Origin: Isoetes taiwanensis
Taxonomy: Eukaryota; Streptophyta; Lycopodiopsida; Isoetales; Isoetaceae
Assembly: GCA_021234155.1 (NCBI GenBank)
Contig: JAJEKV010000059.1
Coordinates: 661,844 to 725,843 of the forward strand
Reading direction: 5' to 3'
Length of the DNA: 64,000 nt
This document shows, piece after piece, positions 56,286-64,000 of the stretch (the stretch's first letter is position 1; every line of letters begins with the position of its first letter). The notes under the pieces were generated by a model that was not told the DNA's origin, searched no databases, and saw only the letters and a program-made list of their open reading frames with translations. Made by a program: the position numbers and the translations under genes.

Positions 56286-57594
56286 GTAGACCTCGAAGAT
56301 AATCACCAACCTCAAGACCTATAGTAATGTGTCGTTGAATATTCCAAGCACTATCTGCAGAAAAATCATAAAGGGCAAGTTATAAGAGTTAAGAAACATT
56401 AACGGACAAAGGAGAATAGAAATCGAGCAGATCACAAGTAGCAGCCATAAAAGCTTAGATCGATGTGGCAAAAAATGACAATAATTCTTTGCTTCAGCAC
56501 CAACCCAGTACAACTAAATTGTTTGTGAACCTACCAAGACCAGTGGTTTAGACGACAAACTTCATGAGCTAGATGCACAGGTCATCGTGTTTTATGCAGA
56601 AAATATGATTATAGCTAATCTTCAAAAGCATGTAAGTTTGAAACTATGGACATGAGTGTATTTTCAAGTATGGAATAAATGCGCAAACTTACGTTATTGA
56701 TCAATGAAAAACATTTCATTATAGCCAGGATATGAAAGAGAAGGTTAACCTGCTCATTATTGACGTAATCTTAGAACACATGCACCTAAATAAATGCACC
56801 TAGCTATGTTAGGATTTATCATATTACTGAGAAGAAAACATTCTCGTACCTATGTTATCATGGCACCTACTAAGTTATCGTCATTGAGCTCTGCCGTGCA
56901 GATCAGTTGTAATATCATAGCAGTTAGTACATGCCACGTAATATCACCTGCTAGGGCCCATGTTAGTCCTCCATCAAGCATTTTTTCATCAAACAATAAA
57001 GAATCCTGAATAGAAAGAAGATGATTGACTTCCCTTGTAAGAAGATCTGTGGAGAGTTTGACTTGAAAAAAGAACGCAAACTTTCATTTTGGTATGCTAT
57101 AATAAATTGCAGTTCCATGGCCACATTTATAAGAGCTGATGGCCTTTCTGAGAAGTTCATCCATTCATGCTTTATGGTTTACAAAGAAATGCATGATTCC
57201 AAGAATCTTTGGCTATCTTATTGCTTGTCAAATGAAGAGTTACAATAAAACTCATATGAAGTAAAAGCAGGGTACTGCTAGTAAATCATGTGGATGACTA
57301 TATGATAGACATAAGTTGTTTGTATTGACAGGAGGACCAAAAGGTTCAAACTACTCACCTGGTTGGTGATGGAAACTGAATAAGTAAATAAGTTGAACGT
57401 TGATATCTGCAGCACATGAAGAGAGCAGCAACCTATTGTTAAGAAAATGCATTACATCATGTGTATTGCATGACATGTTGGATACAAAAGTAAGATCACA
57501 AAGAACTTACGGTCTCAGTTGATCGAAGAAGCTCCTCACACATGCAAAGTCATAGTGCTCCTCCAAGTGAGCTTTGAATTCCCGCTTGAACAGT
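56286..57594 (-). pseudogene. Exon-like pieces of an unidentified multi-exon gene
   Basis: Three or four protein-like pieces with splice signals on the minus strand: 57594-57511 (LFKREFKAHLEEHYDFACVR, donor GTAAGT, acceptor AAATAG); 57406-57359 (acceptor CTGCAG, donor GTGAGT); about 57005-56865 (LLFDEKMLDGGLTWALAGD, then WHVLTAMI); and about 56345-56260 (acceptor CTGCAG, NIQRHITIGLEVGDYLRGLL). Frames at the second and third joins do not fit as read, so the gene is decayed or exons are missing. The pieces look conserved, but I could not name the family. Confidence 0.4.
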
Positions 57595-57599
57595 CTATT

Positions 57600-59178
57600 T
57601 AAAGAAATGATAAACCTTAAAAATGGCAAATATTAAAACGTATAGTTGTTGTAGCTCTACTGCCAGCATCTAAAAAATGCTTTAAGATGATTGTCTAGCG
57701 TAAGAGAATTAGGACCATAGGTCTGAAGAGAGTTTATTCTAAAACCCAGAAAATCTTCATCATGAAGAGCTGGAACAATACAATAAATTAAATTGCTTGC
57801 CTATGGACAGGCTTGCTTCTATGGCACAACGATCCAAGAGCCTACTGCAATAGGCATCAAATTTGCTGAGGAAAAGAACTAACTGGCGCACAGAATGGTC
57901 AGTTCACATCTTCTACATCAATATGACTTATTAGACAGAATAACTTTAATGCCTCGTCTTTTTCTTGGAACTGCATGACCCATTTCGTGCAATCATGTTA
58001 GAGAAGACTCACCTCTTCCTGGAAGAAATAATGCTTTCTAGATACAAAAGAAAGAAAGAAAAAAAATGCATGAAGAATGGAAGAATGAATTTGGTCATGT
58101 CTAGAGAAGAGAACGCATCTTAGAAAGGGGTTTTCCTTAGAGAAAGAACTAACCTGCTAATAATACTACAAAAGAAAAGAAACGGAGTTCTTCCCCATCC
58201 ATGGCAGAATGAAAGCTTGTGATGGATTAGAACCTAGGCCAGATAATTGGCACGATGGTGGAGTGTTAATATTGAAGCCCTGAATCCAAAGACACATGAA
58301 CCGAACCTTCAAGAATGGAAATGGAAATGGAAATAGAAACAACTCCCAAGCAGGATTGGAACTCTATGAAGAGCAGAACAGAAGGAAAAAAAAATAGGAT
58401 GCGCACCATACCTGTTATAGAGAATTATCAAGAAGCCTTGGATGCTTCATAAAGCCCTTGGATGCCAGAAATCCTCTTCGCCCGGCTAATCATGCTGCCC
58501 GATAAATGTCTTCCATCCGACATGCAAGGCCTCGATGCCAGAAAGGCAATAATCTATCGAAAGCAAAGACCTGCTAAAAAATCATACTCGAGGAAATTTT
58601 CTTGATTTTTGGTAGTCAGGAATATTTTCCGGCATAAAAAATCCCCACAACCTTGGACAAAGAAGCCTGGAAAAAAATCCAAAATTTTTCCCACTTGCCA
58701 GGAAAACCAAATTTAAACAATAGATTTAAAAGGCTAATATACCATAGTGTGGTGTTTGCAAAATTGTCAATGACATGATGCTAGCATAAAGCAAATAGTA
58801 ATTTGTACGATGTGAAAGTTTAAACTGCAACATTGCAATGATACAAATCCAAATCTGAAAAATGTCAATCAATGCCTTTTGGGATCTAGTAGCCAACCCA
58901 ACAATTAAAAAAAAAAAAAAAACTATCTAAAAAAAAGGAGCCTTTAAAGGAGCTATCTGAAACAAAGAGATATAGTGAACCACGGTGGCATCATTCTCAA
59001 TTATGCATTTTCTGGCCCATGAAATGAGCGGCGGAAAAAACAAACACTTAGTAATAAGAAATGGCAAGAAAATCAACTATATGCCTTAGGTAGATGATAT
59101 AAACACCCTACTTTACCACTCCCTATGATGCAAGTAAGAAAATCTGTATCCATCAAAATTGTTATCAATACCATCAGA
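57600..59178. other. No gene recognised
   Basis: AT-rich sequence, poly(A) near 58905-58921. A short minus-strand stretch near 58600-58430 (MSDGRHLSGSMISRAKR) could be an exon but has no support. Confidence 0.4.
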
Positions 59179-59435
59179 TCATCGCATCTCAAGACGCAAG
59201 GTGACTGCGCGCTTATGTGCATCGAGCCCTTCAATTTCTGCCATCTTTGTTACTGAAGGAAGTGAGGCTCGAAGCCCCGCATTTGTAAGAGATCAAACCG
59301 TCATCTATTTGACAAAAGAATCAACAAAAACACCACCATACATTCTAGCATAGCCATATGTTGGAAAGACATGATTTGTTTCCCTGCCATAGTCCTCAAC
59401 ACTCTCTGGTGCCCATCTACATAAAAAAGCTGACC
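59179..59435 (-). pseudogene. HISD: Histidinol dehydrogenase, last exon, with stop codons
   Basis: The minus strand from an acceptor CTTGCAG (59442-59436) reads [20 protein letters not shown], then [14 protein letters not shown] and FVDSFVK, stop, MTV, stop, [37 protein letters not shown] and stop. This is the C-terminus of histidinol dehydrogenase, the zinc enzyme of the last two steps of histidine synthesis in plastids; 'ESVGDY..GTNHVLPT', the 'ARM' region and 'EGL.AHK.AV..R' are family hallmarks. Two in-frame stops (TAG after VDSFVK, TGA after MTV) mark it as a pseudogene. No other HISD exon is visible upstream within 2 kb, so only one exon was copied or survived. Confidence 0.85.
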
Positions 59436-59899
59436 CTGCAAGTATAGGTAGCATGATATGTTTCTTCTTGGCCATTACATTAGGGAAAAAAATCAAAAGA
59501 AAAAGGGTACCTGCATTGTATATATGTTTCAACAGTCCTCCCCTACGCGGTTACCTTGCGCGGCACTAAGGGGTGGCATCGGGCGGGGCTCCTTGCCAGT
59601 GCCATCCACAGGCTCGGGTGAGCGTGGATCAGGGAGCATCTTGTGCCTTGCTCTCCTATTTTCATGAAGTAAGCATAGCCTAGATGTTCCATTTGTAGTT
59701 CTCAGTTGGACAGTCCTTTTTTCTACACTGTCATTCCTATTATTTTAGGTTGTCACATGGGTCGGTTACGATGCTTTGCTTTCTTCCAAGTCTTATCGAG
59801 TTGTTTGGTCATAGAGCTTAGGTCTATTATTGTTGGTGCATTTGTTGCGATTCTATAATATCAAGACTCACCTTCCTTTGCTCGAATTCTGTCCTGATC

Positions 59900-60599
59900 A
59901 TCCCTCAGCAGATTCTAGGGTTTTAGCCATATTTCTTGTCAACATGGCCAATTGTGTATTTCCTTCTACAGCTCTGGCCATATGCAACAATTTTTGTTGT
60001 TAAGTCATCAATATACCTGCGTCTTCAAGATCTACTATCATATTATCAAATTTAGAGAAAAATTTGGTTAGATCATCTTCTCTAACTTTGAGCTATAGTT
60101 CTTTGTCAAGAATGTCTATTTGGAAGGAAGATTTCTTCTCAAAAGGCTTCAACAAATACTTTAAAATTTCCATTGGAGTCTTACTTCTGATTTTTAACAA
60201 GATAGATGGTCCAATGTTGCTTGCAAGTATAGCTAATTTGACTCCAGCACCTCCGTTTATTCTAAAACTAATATTGACACTTCTTGTTATAGACGTATTA
60301 CCTCCACCTCCTACTATAGAGCTAGTTAACCTGCATCTCTCTCTTGCTCCTGCAATAATCCTAGCAGTGAAACTAGAGTCATCACTTTCTTCATCAACTA
60401 ACAATTTCCACAGATTTTCATTTTCTAATATATTCTTCATTTTTTTTTTTTTGAAGAACTGTGTCATCAATATATTAAAAGAATGATTCCTTCATTTGTT
60501 CTTTATATTCTTCATTTGTTCTTTCCAGGTTTGAAATTTTGATCCTCCTTCAAACACTTTGATCCCATTAAGAAGTGAAGCACCGAATCTGCTAGCCAT
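59900..60599 (-). pseudogene. Ty1/copia-type gag remnant, interrupted by a tiny retroposon
   Basis: ATG 60599 opens MASRFGASLLNGIKVFEGGS, then FQTWKEQMKNI, like the 'F.G..F..WK..M...L' start of copia gag (UBN2-type). After the insertion at 60442-60503 the frame resumes with LENENLWKLLVDEE and continues to about 60100, then LTKFFSKFDNMIVDLEDAGI near 60050-60000, as in 'F...F..L...L...G....'. Stops and shifts follow. No pol is seen. Confidence 0.65.
60430..60515 (-). mobile_element. 62-bp LINE 3' end insertion with 12-bp target duplication
   Basis: The insert 60442-60503 is flanked by identical TATATTCTTCAT at 60430-60441 and 60504-60515. On the minus strand it ends with TATTGATGACACAGTTCTTC and a poly(A) run, the same 3' terminus as the LINE at 8180-8640. 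Excising it restores the gag frame (MKNI joined to LENENLW). Confidence 0.85.
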
Positions 60600-61199
60600 A
60601 TTTCAATCACCTAACTCTAATACCAATGATAAGATTAGTAATGTTCAATGGTTGCTAATGCACTTGTGTATAAACTCAACAAATATTCAATGCAAATTCA
60701 CTTTCAATAGTTATACTAAATGTTGTAGCAAATGGATCGAGATAAACACTATTCTTTAAAGGACCTTGAAGCACAGTAGCAATATATTTCCATACTCCTT
60801 ATATATAGCGTGAGCTCAGGCATTCATCAATCCGATGAATCCAATAATATTTCTACTTCATAAGGTGTATCCTCTTTATAATAATTCAGGTTAGCATCAA
60901 CTCTATAGAATCGACGCTCAAACTGTAACTTGGTTTATTCCAATTCGACCGATTCAATTGCAATTTACTGTAGCTATATAGAATATTCACACTAGATGTT
61001 TCGACCATTGGATAAATATGTTCATAGAGTTGGGTTTATTTCCATGTCCTTATGCCCTAACCATATAAGCAAATGCACTAGGTTAAACATTATCAGATGA
61101 ACAACGCCTTTAGCCACAAACTCTATTACCAATTTCTTCTGTGATTTCAACTTCAACCATCACTTCTCCTATATATTTATATCTTTTTTATCTCTTCTT
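60600..61199. other. No gene recognised (probably upstream part of the copia remnant)
   Basis: Position upstream of the minus-strand gag suggests leader or LTR sequence, but no repeat partner is present in the window. Confidence 0.35.
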
Positions 61200-61710
61200 T
61201 AGTGAGTCCTTCCCCCATATTGGTACCTCCTCTTTTGTCCTCTTTACCTAAGGAATCCTCAATGCCAATGTCGTCTGATGAGGTTTCACGTGCTATCGTC
61301 CCATTTACTACACCTGTGCCCACATCTTGTATGCAAGATAGTGTAGCACCTAATGTGGTGGTTGCATCACACACTATGGAGAAATCTCATTTTGCACAGA
61401 TGGAAATCTCCAAGTAGCTTCTATAATGCTTTTGCCTTCAATGTCATTGGCTATGCCCAGTACTGGGCATATTAAAGGTCATAGTTATGTTTGGATACAT
61501 GTTTCAGTTACGAAGGCATCTCAACAGAAACGACCTCCTGCAGTTCACACTGGTGATTTATAATCTGAGGTTGACTTTGCACATAGATAATCCAGCTAGC
61601 TTTGCACAGGACTATTTTTCTTCTGTGTTTTAAACATGTATCTCAGGCTTATGTATTTATTTTCATAATTTGATGATGAATATATCTTTCGTCCTTCAAA
61701 AAAAAAGGAA
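61200..61710 (+). mobile_element. Probable poly(A)-tailed retroposon fragment
   Basis: A Ser/Pro-rich frame at 61202-61417 is followed by a non-coding stretch ending GAATATATCTTTCGTCCTTC and a poly(A) run at about 61698-61707. The layout resembles the LINE 3' ends elsewhere in the window, but the terminal sequence differs. No target duplication resolved. Confidence 0.4.
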
Positions 61711-62435
61711 TACTTTGTACAAAGAGTGTTAATTGAATTTAAGTAGGAGAAGTCAATTGAATTATAGAGCATTAATTAAATAGAAGAGGCCAATTGAATT
61801 TTAGATGCTAAATTTCCAAAAGAATGGATACTTGTATTCATAATTGTTTGTCTTCTTGATAGGCTATAGTAGTTGTCATGGTGTTGCAGATAATTTAGTG
61901 CAATTCAATGCCGCCCACTTACTACTGATGTATATATATTCGGTCGAAGAGATAAAAATAGAATCTATTGTTGGCATAGAGAGCCTCCATGGTTGAGATA
62001 TGCTAGGGGAGATTAAGATCTGGCTATGGGAATGGTAGGGCATCTCTTACTTTTGTGTTCGCACGTCAATGTTCCACTTTTGCCTTTTTTTGTATATATT
62101 GACCTTAACGTCATTAAACCCTGGTGTATTTCATGTATTCCTTGAATAAATACACACAAAATTTCATACTAAAAAGGTTCAACAATTCCACAAAGGGAAG
62201 AATCCAGAGAATAAAAGAATAAAGGGACATAGCAAACATGCTTAAACTTAAACCCTAACCTCCGTTAATTATAGGTGAGTATGTAGCTGACTTGGTCAAC
62301 TTAGGATTGAGCGTCCTGGAATCTTCCATTTTATCCAACGGTCCAAGAAGAAATGGTTTTTCATTCTTTAATCTTCATACTCTGGCTGTTCTTGTTTCCC
62401 GACTCTGAGCTTGATCATTAATGTTTTCCAGAGGA
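61711..62435. other. Intergenic; no gene recognised
   Basis: AT-rich with GAATTTAAG/GAATTATAG type direct repeats near 61730-61800. Upstream flank of the NYN gene. Confidence 0.45.
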
Positions 62436-62443
62436 GCGGGAAA
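62436..62443 (+). promoter_or_regulatory. E2F-like site upstream of the NYN gene
   Basis: GCGGGAAA, a match to the plant E2F consensus (TTTSSCGC reversed), about 28 bp before the ATG. An 8-bp match can be chance. Confidence 0.25.
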
Positions 62444-62470
62444 TGTCGTTTCTAAGTAAGCACTCAAGAC

Positions 62471-63746
62471 ATGAGTCTGGCAACGATCCCTCCGGCGGTC
62501 ACAGTTGCATCATTCTCAATCAAAACTCGGTTTTTGGGGGGCAATATTGCGAGAAATATGTCTACCAAAAAGCCAGACCAGAGAAAATTAGCCAAAACAA
62601 CAAGTAGGGTTTCTTCTAGGGATGCTCTACAACGAGACTACGAGGCTGATGCCAAAATTTCAGTGTGGTGGGATTTGGGTCAATGTGATGTGCCCACGGG
62701 TGTGGAGCCTTACAGAATAAGCTATAACATCGTCTCTAGTTTGAGGTCCTGGGGATTCAAGGGACCTGTTTCAGTGGTGGCTTATGCAGATGTATATCAA
62801 GTGCCCAAGGTCGTAAACGAGGCATTAATTTCAACTGGGATTACCCTAAATCATGTCCCTTCTGGTAATGTTTTGGTTGTTGTAATGATCTATTTTTTCT
62901 CTCTTTTTTTCTGTAAGCTGCAATATATCCCCAAACAGAGTTGTGATCTTCTGGCCACTCAATGTGACATGATCTTTATGCAAGGGTTTTCCATTAGTAT
63001 GTCACCATAAGATTTTTATCCAATTCCTGCATTCTAGCAATTTAGGATGGCACTTAAAATGATGTAGTGACCTTTTGGCAACAGTTGCCATCTCTCTTCT
63101 AGTGTATCCTGTGTATCAAATGCCTGTTTGTTCAAGTACATTGTGAATTTTTGAGCCATGAACTTTTCGCCACTTCATAGTTACTATGCTTCTTTTCCTT
63201 CAACTTCTATCACTTCTTTTATCTGGTTTTTTCGCCCTTCAAAAGCAAATATTAGAACTCCAAGTGATATTCTATATCCATCATATGCAAACATTGTTGT
63301 TTTCTTCAGTCATGAGCTAGTACCCAGTTATGTACGCGCTAGATGCATGGTGTGCACCTTATATTGAGGACATGCCAGAAGAATTCTTCTTTTCATTTTT
63401 CTGAATCTACAAGGCTCTGATAATCACAACAAAGCTGCAGTAGTATTTACATTTATGCTATATTGTTTATTTGCAGGAGGGAAGGGTCTCTGTGAAAGAG
63501 CATTAATGATGGATCTTGTACTGTGGACACAAGAGAATCCACCTCCAGCTCATTTGCTTTTGATCTCTGGAGATGATGACTTCTCGAGTACCATGCACTT
63601 GCTCCGGATGAAAAATTACAATATCCTTCTTGCTTGTCCATCAGTTGCCTTGGTATCTCGTGCCCTGGCTTCTGCAGCTACCTGTGTATGGCAGTGGAAT
63701 AAACTTGCTCGAGGCGAGGCAATAATGGTGGAGAATGGTATATCTG
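62471..63746 (+). CDS. NYN-domain (MARF1/limkain-b1-type) endonuclease, first two exons, partial
   Basis: Exon 1 is 62471-62864 and exon 2 is 63477-63746, joined in phase 1 over a 612-bp GT-AG intron (TCTG/GTAATG, TTGCAG/GAGG). A further donor (CTG/GTGAGT at 63747) shows the gene continues beyond the window. The product begins with about 60 basic, Ser/Thr/Arg-rich residues that could target an organelle. The NYN domain follows: ISVWWDLGQCDVP (first acidic residue), GITLNHVPSG, LMMDLVLWTQ (acidic residue) and HLLLISGDDDFSSTMHLLR (acidic pair), then YNILLACPS. All four metal-binding acidic positions expected in this PIN-like nuclease fold are present. Plants have families of these proteins, often with LOTUS/OST-HTH or RNA-binding domains further on; here the C-terminal part is not in the window. 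Confidence 0.88.
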
Positions 63747-64000
63747 GTGAGTTGTGAGTGAATCATGCATGTTCTTATCCTCAATTTTCAAGATTGGTCC
63801 AAAAACAATGACCAACTCCGTGAAGGATAGTCATATTAACAAATATGATACTGCTCAAGCAGTGCCAATTTGGACTAGTCTTGTTGTTGCCAATGCAAGT
63901 TGTCTATGTTCAGCTAGAGGAAGCTAATGCCATTTTGATCCAAATTTGGCTGACATCAACCTCCTCAACCTTGAGTATCCTGGAGCCAGGTGACTGATTT
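63747..64000 (+). other. Intron of the NYN gene running off the window
   Basis: Begins with GTGAGT; no further exon recognised before the end. Confidence 0.5.

Noticed and set aside
60064-60486. 140-residue plus-strand hydrophobic ORF
   Set aside because: It is the antisense of the copia gag, whose frame and motifs are on the minus strand.

Overview
This is a stretch of nuclear DNA from a large, repeat-rich land-plant genome. The evidence is short GT-AG introns of 57 to about 610 bp, a plant-type Ser/Thr kinase, an NYN-domain (MARF1/limkain-type) gene, a decayed plant histidinol dehydrogenase exon, and abundant Ty3/gypsy (chromovirus), Ty1/copia and L1-type LINE remains. The transposase-like family seen twice (which I recall as DUF7869) and the style of the retroelements remind me of seed-free plants (fern, lycophyte or bryophyte), but I cannot fix the lineage from sequence alone. 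All names rest on reading motifs by eye; no search was run.

Layout. 0.3-1.9 kb: LINE ORF1 remnant. 3.4-5.7 kb (element A): an intact two-exon gene of unknown function flanked on both sides by tandem copies of one long palindrome, in opposite orientation on the two sides. 5.8-6.8 kb: a decayed ORF. 7.0-11.9 kb (element B): a minus-strand multi-exon gene facing away from a plus-strand gene with five RLPPPF motifs fused to a DUF7869-like body; an array of a different palindrome fills the space between them and the introns of the minus gene. 12.2-16.1 kb: LINE pieces. 16.7-17.7 kb: intact kinase gene. 18.6-20.9 kb and 49.0-50.6 kb: two copies of a solo-LTR-like repeat. 21.3-43.3 kb (element C): again a minus-strand gene and a plus-strand DUF7869-like gene facing apart around a third palindrome family; the minus gene is split by a 13.2-kb chromovirus LTR retrotransposon (25.1-38.3 kb) flanked by GCGAT duplications. 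43.4-44.9 kb: three tandem paralogous mini-genes, each with a TATA box. 45-62 kb: mostly LINE/copia fragments and pseudogenes (a coiled-coil/CxxC gene, exon-like pieces of an unknown gene, a HISD exon). 62.5 kb to the end: start of an NYN-domain nuclease gene that runs off the window.

The most interesting pattern is that three elements (A, B, C) each carry a private, long, near-perfect palindrome repeated at roughly 50-80 bp spacing next to, between or in introns of unknown genes, and that two of them share the same layout: an unknown minus gene, the palindrome array, then a plus-strand DUF7869-like gene. This looks like a family of mobile or selfish elements with self-specific binding-site arrays. 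Probable working host genes are few: the kinase, the NYN gene, possibly gene A and the mini-genes.
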